A stretch of 64,000 nucleotides of DNA. Source: SpSt-333 sp964371615 (lineage in GTDB: Bacteria; Bacteroidota; Ignavibacteria; UBA10030; UBA8401). The number at the start of each line of letters is the position of its first letter. The stretch's first letter is position 1. Below the pieces are notes generated by a model. The model did no database searches. It was not told where the DNA came from and worked only from the letters and a program-made list of their open reading frames with translations. Of this stretch, positions 43,424 to 51,071 are shown piece by piece. The stretch lies in NCBI GenBank assembly GCA_964371615.1, contig CAYJMS010000001.1, positions 1,054,001-1,118,000 on the forward strand, in the 5' to 3' direction. A program made the translations under genes and the position numbers.

Positions 43424-44125
43424 TTACGGTGTTGTTTGACTCTGATGTACCGAAATTGAAGCATCCCGTCTGATCGTTCTATATCCATAATAGATCGCCA
43501 GAAGTCCAAGGAATTCAGTGATATAGAGCACTTCGACAAAACCAAATCGGGTAAACGATCCTCCGATCCCCGGCAGCAGTGCTCCGACGGCGATATAAAT
43601 ATTGCCCAGAAATCTGGTATCCGCGCGCTGTTTCCGGTATTGCAATGCTGAAAAGATGGCTCCGCCGAATAAAAATATAAAAGAATAGGAATTAATCAAC
43701 GGAGAAAAATAGCGGGACCATTGCCAGACGAGCACCTTACCGCTCAGTCGGCCGTCACCGACAAGTGAAGAATCGATAGGGCTTAAAATGACCAAAAATG
43801 AAGCCGCAATAATTATCAAAACAAAAATGACGGTGAGTATATCCGCTGTTTTTTTCTTAATCAGAAGATACACGGTTCCCTGTGCTAACGGAAATCCCCC
43901 TAAGAGCGCTCCCATAATGTACCAAAACCGGAAATTAGGTTCCGACCATCCTGATATCGTGTTAATGCTTTCGGAAAGCGTTCCTAAACCGAAAGTGAGC
44001 ACGCCGATCGACCACCATAAAAGATACAGCGCATGTCGCTTTTGCAGGAAATGTGAGAAAATCTCACGCAGGAAGTACACAGAAAACAATGTCGTCAATA
44101 CCGGGATGTAGTGGATGATATTCAT
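43424..44125 (-). CDS. Seven-helix membrane protein of unknown function
   Basis: About 233 residues from ATG 44125, with seven predicted helices and short loops. A longer frame from 44173 would start inside the terminator of the upstream gene, so the downstream ATG is preferred. I recognise no family. A pattern such as WWSIGVLTFGLGTLSES in helix 2 and GSFTRFGFVEVLYITEFLGLL in the last helices looks like a small sensor or carrier but gives no function. Confidence 0.65.
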   Translation of the reverse strand: MNIIHYIPVLTTLFSVYFLREIFSHFLQKRHALYLLWWSIGVLTFGLGTLSESINTISGWSEPNFRFWYIMGALLGGFPLAQGTVYLLIKKKTADILTVIFVLIIIAASFLVILSPIDSSLVGDGRLSGKVLVWQWSRYFSPLINSYSFIFLFGGAIFSALQYRKQRADTRFLGNIYIAVGALLPGIGGSFTRFGFVEVLYITEFLGLLAIYYGYRTIRRDASISVHQSQTTP

Positions 44126-44140
44126 ATTAGGTTCGTATAA

Positions 44141-44170
44141 TAAAAAGGGGAGCGGTGGTGTTCGCTCCCC
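44141..44170 (-). terminator. Terminator after the HmuY-like gene
   Basis: On the minus strand GGGGAGCG pairs with CGCTCCCC around an 8-9-base loop, followed by TTTTTA. It ends the iron/haem operon and explains why the longer start of the next frame is unlikely. Confidence 0.82.
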
Positions 44171-44194
44171 CAAGTAATCTGTAAGTGGATCTTC

Positions 44195-45157
44195 TTATTG
44201 CACTTCGTATTTGAATTTCATGTATCCCGAAGCGCCTGCTTCGTTGTAATACGAGAGCATTTCAAACTTTGCGAATTTTCCGTCATGGGTTTTAACTACA
44301 AACGTTCTGTCGGTGTAGGGATTGAGTTTATGTGTCGGCGGTCCGGCATACTTCAATGCTGTGGTTCCGATGGAATACCGTTCCGGTGCCACAAATTCGA
44401 ATTGAGGATATCCCGAAGTTCCGGCAGCATTGTAATAACTGAGAGTCCTGAATTTGACCCGAGCTCCGTTGATGGTGCGAACGATGAAAACACGGTTCGC
44501 AACGGGATTCAACCGATGGGTCAACGGATCATAGAGGAAACATTTGTTGCCGATGACCAGTGTCGTATCATTGAGATCAGATTCCAAATCAGGAACGGTT
44601 GCTGCACTTAGCAGTGAAAAGTCCGTATTATCCAGCACCTTTCCAGTGACTCCCTTTTGCGTATTAAGCATGACAATTGGCTCCGGGCCATTGACGGTCC
44701 ACTTGATATCCCAGTTGCCGTCTGCCGATGTTGTGTCGCGCTTGTCGAAACTATAATAGACGGGAGCGGTTTTGATTGATCGGGTGCTGTCGATAGCGAG
44801 TGTGTCAAGTATATCGGCTGTAAGATTTGCGACTGCTGAAGGATTGACCAGATCGAATTTTTGTTCGACAGACGTTCCGAGTACTCCGAGTGCAGGATTC
44901 AACACGATACCCGGGAATGGAAATTGACGAAGTGAATCGTCGGGTGAAAAAAGTGTCGTGAGTTTGAGATCCCAGGAACCGGTTGAAGCGACGGAGTCTT
45001 TTGCCGAAAAACTAAAGTACACTGCGCCCGTCTTGACGTTGCCCGACGTGAAAATAGCGCTCCCGGTCGCCGGCGGCGTTATGGGAGTTTCATCATCCTT
45101 TTCACATCCGGTAAATAAAAGCACTACAAGTGTTGCGATAATAGTGAATTGTTTCAT
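44195..45157 (-). CDS. HmuY-like haem-binding lipoprotein
   Basis: A 320-residue lipoprotein: signal ends LLFTGC, giving a lipidated Cys after position 17. It contains repeated units (YFSFSAKDSVASTGSWDLKLTT; YYSFDKRDTTSADGNWDIKW) and two copies of the HmuY C-terminal strand pattern (VFIVRTINGARVKFRTLSYYN; TFVVKTHDGKFAKFEMLSYYN). HmuY in Porphyromonas takes haem from host proteins and passes it to the TonB receptor HmuR; the receptor gene lies 27 bases upstream here. A duplicated tail is unusual. Ligand is inferred, not shown. Confidence 0.75.
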   Translation of the reverse strand: MKQFTIIATLVVLLFTGCEKDDETPITPPATGSAIFTSGNVKTGAVYFSFSAKDSVASTGSWDLKLTTLFSPDDSLRQFPFPGIVLNPALGVLGTSVEQKFDLVNPSAVANLTADILDTLAIDSTRSIKTAPVYYSFDKRDTTSADGNWDIKWTVNGPEPIVMLNTQKGVTGKVLDNTDFSLLSAATVPDLESDLNDTTLVIGNKCFLYDPLTHRLNPVANRVFIVRTINGARVKFRTLSYYNAAGTSGYPQFEFVAPERYSIGTTALKYAGPPTHKLNPYTDRTFVVKTHDGKFAKFEMLSYYNEAGASGYMKFKYEVQ

Positions 45158-45184
45158 TGGTGTTTCCCTTGTTGTTATGGTTGG

Positions 45185-47353
45185 TTAGAACTGATAGCGT
45201 ATTCCGGTGAAAAATTCTCGTCCCTTAATCTGCCCGAATGGATACGACGTCTTATCGAGAACATTATTGATGCCTGCCGAGAGATCAAAAAGATTGAACA
45301 ATGTACTGGTCACATTCACGTCGATGACATGATAGGCTGGTGAATAAAAATAATTCGGAGTCACATTGCCGTTACCGTATGCGCCGGTGTTGGTCTGCTC
45401 GTCGACGACCGGTTGTTTGTCGTACCAACGGAACCGTCCGAAAACGGAACCGTTGATCAGGGGAATATCGACATTGGTTTTTATATTCACCGTATGCGGC
45501 GAGTGGAACGGCAGCAGATTTCCCTGATGGTCTTTCGTTATGTTGTAATTGTACCCGATTGTGAGCATCACGAAATCTACCGGCCGGATATCGATATCGA
45601 CGTCAAATCCGCTGGCGGTCGCAGCGGAGATGTTGCGATAGGAAAATACGACCGGATTCGGAGTCACATAATAATAATTGATCAGATTTGTGACATCATT
45701 ATAATATCCGTTGATCCGGAACCATATGACGTCATCCCGTGCGTAATCGAATCCAAGATTAATTCCGTGAGAAGACTCGGGTTCCAGGTCCGGATTTCCC
45801 TGAACCACGTACCCGATGCTCACGTGGTTGAAATCGAGGAACAATTCATTAATGGTCGGGGAACGGAAGCCTCTGCCGTATGATGCGCGCAGCGTTAATC
45901 GTTCCGTGGGCCGGTATAATGTGCTGAGACGGGGGGCAAAAAAATCACCGAAACGCGAATTGTCCGAATATCGTGCTCCGACGTTGAACGTAAAATCGCC
46001 GATCGCCCATTCATCTTCGGCATACACAATATTATTGGTGATGTTTTTTTTGCCGCCGAGCACGCGCTGCGACGACACCAATTCGTCATTCGATTCGATG
46101 CCGATGGTAAGAGTGCTGGTTTTGTAGGGAAGGGTGGTGACCTGTGCACGGATCGTTTTAATAAGTTCGTTCGTCACGCTGCTGCGCACCAGGAATCCTG
46201 CCCCGGTTCGTTCGGACGAGCCGTGATCATTCGTCGAATAATTCCCGCTCACCTTCGCCACCGTCGCTGCGCCGAACGTGTATTGAACGGAACCGGTAAC
46301 GGTACTTTTCGTATTATCGGCGTAATCGATAAAATGCACATACTGATCACCGCCGGCAAGCCATTCGAGGTTGTCTTGGTACGCATCCGCTTTCAGATCG
46401 AATCGAAGCCTGTCCGTCGATAAACCGGTGATCTTCACCGATACATTTTTTCTGTCGAATTCCGGCATCTCTGAAAAATAATCCTTTGAATCATAATCGA
46501 TACCGAAATATTTATTCCATCCGCCGGAGACAAGGAAGTTCAACGAACTGCGTTCGCCCCAAAGATCGACAAAACTGTGTGATGCCGAAACATTGTAATC
46601 TTGTCGTCCGTTGCTTCCCATGGTCACGGCAACATCCGCGTTCGTTGCGCCGGCTACTGGTTCCTTGGTAATGATATTAATGACTCCGCCGATTGCATCG
46701 GATCCGTACATCGAGGACATCGGGCCCTTCACAATTTCAATCCGTTCAATCGATTGAACGGGTATCTGATTGATGTCGACCGCATCGTCCACTTTGCCGG
46801 AGATCCGTTCGCCGTCGACCAGCACCAGCACCTGATTTTTCTTAAGACCCTGCAACCGGACATTTTGTGTCTGGCTGATGCTGGCGCCGACTTCGATGCC
46901 GGTCTGAGTTCTCAGGATTTCGGAGACCTCAGATGTTCCGCTCCGTTTGAGGTCGGTGGCGGAAATTATTTCTGTAATGATCGGCGTCTCTTTAAAGAGG
47001 TGTTTTTGAAGTGTCCCGGTTACCACCACTTCATTCAAGAGAAATGGGGACTCTTCAAGATTCACCGTTACTTCTGTAATACCATTTTCATCAACGTGAA
47101 TATCTGTGATGTGTGCTCTTTTATACCCTATTTGCGATATTTCTAAATTATAAATTCCTTTGGTAAGATTAGGAATTTGTACGATTCCATTCGCATCCGT
47201 GCCAAAACGGAGCTTTTTGTCCATTAAATATACTGTGACTCCGGCGATTGTAGACTTCTCATTCCCAAGAGTGACTTTGCCGCGAATGGCTCCGGCAAGG
47301 AGTAAAGATGTGAACATTGCTGAAATGATAAAAAAATAAATGATTTTCTTCAT
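45185..47353 (-). CDS. TonB-dependent outer-membrane receptor (HmuR/haem or siderophore type)
   Basis: 722 residues: signal peptide (1-20), a carboxypeptidase-like beta-sandwich (about 22-105, GKVTLGNEKSTIAGVTVYLM), plug domain (about 115-225, with LVDGERISGKVDDAVDINQIP and GPMSSMYGSDAIGGVINIITK), and a 22-strand barrel ending in GIRYQF with terminal Phe. It imports a large iron or haem ligand using TonB energy. Its partner is the adjacent HmuY-like lipoprotein; the gene upstream is apbE, 5 bases away. Confidence 0.9.
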   Translation of the reverse strand: MKKIIYFFIISAMFTSLLLAGAIRGKVTLGNEKSTIAGVTVYLMDKKLRFGTDANGIVQIPNLTKGIYNLEISQIGYKRAHITDIHVDENGITEVTVNLEESPFLLNEVVVTGTLQKHLFKETPIITEIISATDLKRSGTSEVSEILRTQTGIEVGASISQTQNVRLQGLKKNQVLVLVDGERISGKVDDAVDINQIPVQSIERIEIVKGPMSSMYGSDAIGGVINIITKEPVAGATNADVAVTMGSNGRQDYNVSASHSFVDLWGERSSLNFLVSGGWNKYFGIDYDSKDYFSEMPEFDRKNVSVKITGLSTDRLRFDLKADAYQDNLEWLAGGDQYVHFIDYADNTKSTVTGSVQYTFGAATVAKVSGNYSTNDHGSSERTGAGFLVRSSVTNELIKTIRAQVTTLPYKTSTLTIGIESNDELVSSQRVLGGKKNITNNIVYAEDEWAIGDFTFNVGARYSDNSRFGDFFAPRLSTLYRPTERLTLRASYGRGFRSPTINELFLDFNHVSIGYVVQGNPDLEPESSHGINLGFDYARDDVIWFRINGYYNDVTNLINYYYVTPNPVVFSYRNISAATASGFDVDIDIRPVDFVMLTIGYNYNITKDHQGNLLPFHSPHTVNIKTNVDIPLINGSVFGRFRWYDKQPVVDEQTNTGAYGNGNVTPNYFYSPAYHVIDVNVTSTLFNLFDLSAGINNVLDKTSYPFGQIKGREFFTGIRYQF

Positions 47354-47358
47354 TGGAG

Positions 47359-48387
47359 TTATAGAAAAATGAAATTTGATCGAAAATTATCGTTGCTGTC
47401 AATGACTATATATTCCAATTTCGTGCCACTATTTTCATTGCTTGGTATCCTCTGATCACCTAAAAATAGCGCAGTGGAGTAGACATCGGCAGTCATTGAT
47501 GATTGTGTAATCACCGACACCGATTGACGAAATTCTGAAGGAACACCGCTCATTGTGTCGACGATGTGGCTGTATTGAAGTCCATTAAATATACGGAATT
47601 TTTCTGTCGAACCGGAGGTTGAAATTGCCTGATCCTTTATCTCCAACGTATGGATAATCTCATTGTTGTTCCGAATTGAAGGTATACCGATGATCCATCC
47701 GTCAGAATCAGGCGGAGTTCCGATGGCAGCAATATCGCCGCTGTGATTTATTAATGCTGAGGTCATACCCTCATTTTGTAAAATGGCCGCCATGCGATCG
47801 ACGGAATATCCGACGGCGATCCCTCCGAGATCGACAGCACAATTTCTCTTTAGCAAGCCGACAGACCGAGCAACCGGATCGATGGAAATATTCTTGTACC
47901 CTACCGAATCCAATACCCTTTTTATTTCCTTGTCGGAGGGAGGATGTGACGGTGTGGTCGTTGAATCACGAAAACCCCACAACTGCATTAATGATCCGAC
48001 GGTGCAGTCGAACACGGCATTGGTGGAATCGGAGTATCGGACTGCGTGTTGCATCACGTCCATCGTTTCGGTAGAGACCGTTACGGTCTTCACTCCTGCA
48101 TATGCGTTAATGACGGATATTTCGCTGGATGGTTGAAATACACTCAGCAGTGCATCCAGGCGTCGCAATTCGGAAAACGCTTTGTTGATTGCATTGTGTA
48201 TACGCCGGAGATCGTCACCATATGCCTGGATGGAGACCAGCGTACCCATCGCATAAATTGTCCTGTGGACATACTGTTGACCTGTACGTCCGAATGCATA
48301 TCCTGCCGGTAACACGACGAACGGGAGCAGTGAAGAGGTTGTGCGAAGAAAATCCCTCCGCGTTACTTTTCGGTCATTGAACTTCAA
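47359..48387 (-). CDS. apbE: FAD:protein FMN transferase (ApbE)
   Basis: 342 residues that attach FMN covalently to Ser or Thr of exported flavoproteins. An N-terminal twin-Arg-like stretch (KVTRRDFLRTTSSLLPFVVLPAGYAFG) suggests export to the periplasm. Motifs: YAMGTLVSIQAYGDD, DLGGIAVGYSVDRM (the usual DLGGIAKGYAVD has Lys at the V position) and ISTSGSTEKFR. An FMN-binding domain protein two genes upstream is the natural substrate. It overlaps the small membrane protein gene by 14 bases. Confidence 0.9.
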   Translation of the reverse strand: MKFNDRKVTRRDFLRTTSSLLPFVVLPAGYAFGRTGQQYVHRTIYAMGTLVSIQAYGDDLRRIHNAINKAFSELRRLDALLSVFQPSSEISVINAYAGVKTVTVSTETMDVMQHAVRYSDSTNAVFDCTVGSLMQLWGFRDSTTTPSHPPSDKEIKRVLDSVGYKNISIDPVARSVGLLKRNCAVDLGGIAVGYSVDRMAAILQNEGMTSALINHSGDIAAIGTPPDSDGWIIGIPSIRNNNEIIHTLEIKDQAISTSGSTEKFRIFNGLQYSHIVDTMSGVPSEFRQSVSVITQSSMTADVYSTALFLGDQRIPSNENSGTKLEYIVIDSNDNFRSNFIFL

Positions 48388-48886
48388 TCAAATCCTCCTC
48401 GGCCTTTTTGAAGTGTGAACGGATCAAAAAAGTGATCAGAATGACGAGCAATAACAAAATGCTTGCCTGCAGTGAAAGAAAAGTGATGATTTTTAACCAG
48501 GCAAATGACGGATCGACAAATCGGATCAAGTAATTGGCACTTTCATTCAAGAGTGCGGAGATAAATGCAACGACGATGAATGAATATTTTGCTCCTTTCG
48601 AAGCGGGAGTGAAGATGACCAGATGGGTCAGCACCAGCATGACGACGGCCATGACCGGAAGATGGGAATGGGTCACTTCGATCATTGATTGATATGTGCG
48701 TGCGGGACGAAATTCCTCTTCGTTTCCGTGATAGTATGAAGATATCGATGCCGGGGTTAAATCCATCTTGCTAAAAAAAAGTAAAAAATTGACGGCGAGA
48801 AATCCGAGCAGAAATAGCATCGTAAAAAGCAGTGTCAGTCTCATCATCGGATTCTGGCTGAACCCGCCGTTATTCATATACTTCAT
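48374..48886 (-). CDS. Small four-helix membrane protein between ApbE and the FMN-binding protein
   Basis: 170 residues with about four helices (17-38, 72-92, 101-117, 130-155). I recognise no named family. The second helix starts TH73SH75LPVM and ends TH88L, so two of its histidines are 13 residues apart on one helix, a spacing also seen for haem-b ligands; no matching pair is seen on another helix, so this is only suggestive. It overlaps the FMN-binding gene (4 bases) and apbE (14 bases), so it probably works with them, perhaps carrying electrons or anchoring the flavoprotein. Confidence 0.65.
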   Translation of the reverse strand: MKYMNNGGFSQNPMMRLTLLFTMLFLLGFLAVNFLLFFSKMDLTPASISSYYHGNEEEFRPARTYQSMIEVTHSHLPVMAVVMLVLTHLVIFTPASKGAKYSFIVVAFISALLNESANYLIRFVDPSFAWLKIITFLSLQASILLLLVILITFLIRSHFKKAEEDLIEVQ

Positions 48887-49410
48887 GGTCGTTCCTTCTT
48901 AATAGCAATGGCGTACGTTGCAAGATATTTCCTAACGCTTTCGGTAATGACGTGGGCAGAAAGAGTTGCTCCGGAGACATTATACACACCCCGTTTGAGC
49001 CAGAGATCATCGCTCATCGACTTCGTATCGAATGATTTGAGCCATCGCTTGGGCGGGAGATAGTCCTCCGGTTCGTGAAATGCCAGAATTTCTACGGCCT
49101 GTACAGTACCGTCGAGATTGAGAACAATGATGAATGTTGCCGGCATGGTGCGTATTGTACGGGTTTCAAAAAAACCGACACCGCGGACGCCGGTATAGTA
49201 CGTCACAACCTTTGATTCGACCTTTGCTTTTGCGGCAGATTGTATGGCGGCGACGTGATCATCGGTGAGGAAGAGCGTTTTTCGCTCGACGGACTCACCG
49301 AGATAGATCGACAGTGCTTTTTCTTTCGACAGGTAAACTTGAGTGCTTCCTGTCGAAACAAGCGTCAGTAAAAATAAAATTAATGTCACTACATACGTCG
49401 TTCTCTTCAT
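48883..49410 (-). CDS. Exported FMN-binding domain protein (ApbE substrate)
   Basis: 175 residues from ATG 49410 (MKRTTYVVTLILFLLTL), with a signal peptide or anchor; the ATG at 49446 would overlap the porin gene and place polar residues before the signal. The FMN_bind domain ends in YNVSGATLSAHVITESVRK; the SGATLS box is the site where ApbE links FMN to Thr or Ser. This gives a periplasmic or membrane-attached flavin able to pass electrons. The apbE gene for it lies in the same operon. Confidence 0.88.
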   Translation of the reverse strand: MKRTTYVVTLILFLLTLVSTGSTQVYLSKEKALSIYLGESVERKTLFLTDDHVAAIQSAAKAKVESKVVTYYTGVRGVGFFETRTIRTMPATFIIVLNLDGTVQAVEILAFHEPEDYLPPKRWLKSFDTKSMSDDLWLKRGVYNVSGATLSAHVITESVRKYLATYAIAIKKERP

Positions 49411-49415
49411 TGCGA

Positions 49416-50678
49416 TCAGAATAAATAATTCACTGCGGCATTCCACTGATTGTTTCCTGTGTTTGCTTTATTGGCATTGTCACGGAAGTCGACCTTGAAC
49501 GCCACGTTGGGGTGCGGTTTATACGACACTCCGACGGCAAGCGCGGATCTGTCGAATGCAGCGTTTTTGGTGAAACCGCTCGCAACCGCAGCATGGGTAT
49601 TCAACGATTCATAAAATATAAAAGGAATCACTGCATGGTCTGACCCCGGAACAAGAAGAGGAATAATATCATATCCGAGCGATACATAATACCCGTTCAT
49701 TTCCGATCCGATCGTTTTTCCTGCAAGTATGCTCACTCTGCCGGCTTGATCAACGGTCGAGACGGCATATAATGCCCGCGCTTCAATACCTTTCCATGAG
49801 AATTCCGCATGAGCGCTGAGAATGGTCGTGGCGGCGGTGATCGTACCGAGCGAATCTTTGGCACTCTGTCCCGAATTGCCGATATAAAAACTGGCTCCGA
49901 CAATCGTTCCGGCAAATCCGTTATAATCGACTTTTCCCGTTACACCAAAATCTTCCGCGATGGAAGCTGCCCCGCTTTGGCGTCCGCCGCGGACACCATC
50001 GACATCGGAAAATCCTTTGGCGGTAAATCCTTCGACCAGATATGCGGCATAATTCAATGACGGCAATATTTCTCCATAGGCACCGATACCGTTTGTTCTC
50101 CAGGTGCTGGGTATAATAACTTGTTCAACCTGCGGACGAAGGATCGGAAGGAACAACGACGGCTCGTGTTTTTCGTTGGTAATACCCATGGGGGGAAGCA
50201 TCATGCCGGTCCTGAGATTGAAGTGATGCGAAAACATCAATTCAACATATCCGAATTCGACGGATACCGAACCACCCTTTCCGGTTGTAGCATGTTCGAA
50301 CTCAACCTCGGAATTGAAGAGAATCCAGTCATTGTACCGATAACCGACATAAATAATATTACGGAGATAATCGAGTTGGTCGAGTTTTGTCGAATTGGCA
50401 TTGTTATCGAGTTTCGCTGAATAATTTTGATACACCACTTCGCCGTATCCGGCAAGTGATGCACCGCTGGATTTCATCTGATAGACCTTTGCCGCCGCCG
50501 CGCCGAGTCCGCGTGCCGGTATATAATCGAAATCTGTCTCAATGGATCCCAATGTAATTCGTTCGATTTCTTCGGTGAGGATTTCAATTTGACGACGGAT
50601 TTCCTGCAGGGAATCGCTTTGTGAATACACTGCCGATGTCAATACAATCATGGCGAGAAAATATTTAACGGTTGACAT
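49416..50678 (-). CDS. Porin-like outer-membrane beta-barrel protein
   Basis: 420 residues from ATG 50678, with signal peptide (ending SAVYSQ). Next comes a short coiled coil (SLQEIRRQIEILTEEIERI, residues 22-45) as in trimeric phosphate/OprP-type and Bacteroidota porins, then alternating beta strands and a C-terminal VNYLF with terminal Phe. The first gene of the flavin/haem operon, it stops 5 bases before the FMN-binding gene. The solute is unknown; from context an iron complex or reductant is possible. Confidence 0.75.
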   Translation of the reverse strand: MSTVKYFLAMIVLTSAVYSQSDSLQEIRRQIEILTEEIERITLGSIETDFDYIPARGLGAAAAKVYQMKSSGASLAGYGEVVYQNYSAKLDNNANSTKLDQLDYLRNIIYVGYRYNDWILFNSEVEFEHATTGKGGSVSVEFGYVELMFSHHFNLRTGMMLPPMGITNEKHEPSLFLPILRPQVEQVIIPSTWRTNGIGAYGEILPSLNYAAYLVEGFTAKGFSDVDGVRGGRQSGAASIAEDFGVTGKVDYNGFAGTIVGASFYIGNSGQSAKDSLGTITAATTILSAHAEFSWKGIEARALYAVSTVDQAGRVSILAGKTIGSEMNGYYVSLGYDIIPLLVPGSDHAVIPFIFYESLNTHAAVASGFTKNAAFDRSALAVGVSYKPHPNVAFKVDFRDNANKANTGNNQWNAAVNYLF

Positions 50679-50852
50679 TATGTGCTCCATTCTGATTATA
50701 GTGTTGAGATATATGAGCACCGAAACGGCAATGAACAATTGCTATGAGAGTCAATCTTCACTATCTTTGCTGTCGATGAGCCGATCTGTGCGCTCTGTTG
50801 TTCAAACGTATCACCGCTCCTTTGTCGAGGCAGATTGGTGGTACGTTTTTTT

Positions 50853-50877
50853 TATTATGGATATAAGTCTATTATGG
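50853..50877. repeat. Direct repeats (possible operator) upstream of the porin/flavin/haem operon
   Basis: TATTATGG occurs at 50853-50860 and again at 50870-50877, 17 bases apart. Between them lies AAGTCTA, the complement of TAGACTT seen in the putative Fur box at 53882-53896. The site is in the 222-base gap before the porin gene and after the Feo operon, where an iron-responsive operator would be expected. Confidence 0.3.
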
Positions 50878-50900
50878 TCCTATTTCACCGTAAAAAAATA

Positions 50901-51071
50901 TTATTGTGGTGAAGATTTCATTTTTGCCACTACACAGTCGCTGTTGTGGTCGCACAGCCCGAGTTTTTTTCGCCGATATTTCGCCGCTTCCGATTTAATC
51001 AACAATACGGCTGTCGCTCCCACAACCAGCAAGGATGTAATTTCCTGCCAATTTAAAGTGATATAATCCAT
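50901..51071 (-). CDS. Small FeoB-associated membrane protein
   Basis: 56 residues from ATG 51071, overlapping the feoB end by 19 bases. One helix (ITSLLVVGATAVLLI) is followed by a basic segment and two Cys (LCDHNSDCVV). Small single-helix Cys-containing proteins follow feoB in many Bacteroidota and Firmicutes (FeoB-associated Cys-rich membrane protein); this one has fewer Cys than usual. A longer start at 51146 would lie deep inside feoB and is not favoured. Confidence 0.68.
   Translation of the reverse strand: MDYITLNWQEITSLLVVGATAVLLIKSEAAKYRRKKLGLCDHNSDCVVAKMKSSPQ

Noticed and set aside
50650..51066. 138-codon + strand frame between porin and feoB
   Set aside because: It lies opposite the porin start and the small FeoB-associated gene, has no domain, and is poorly placed for a promoter.
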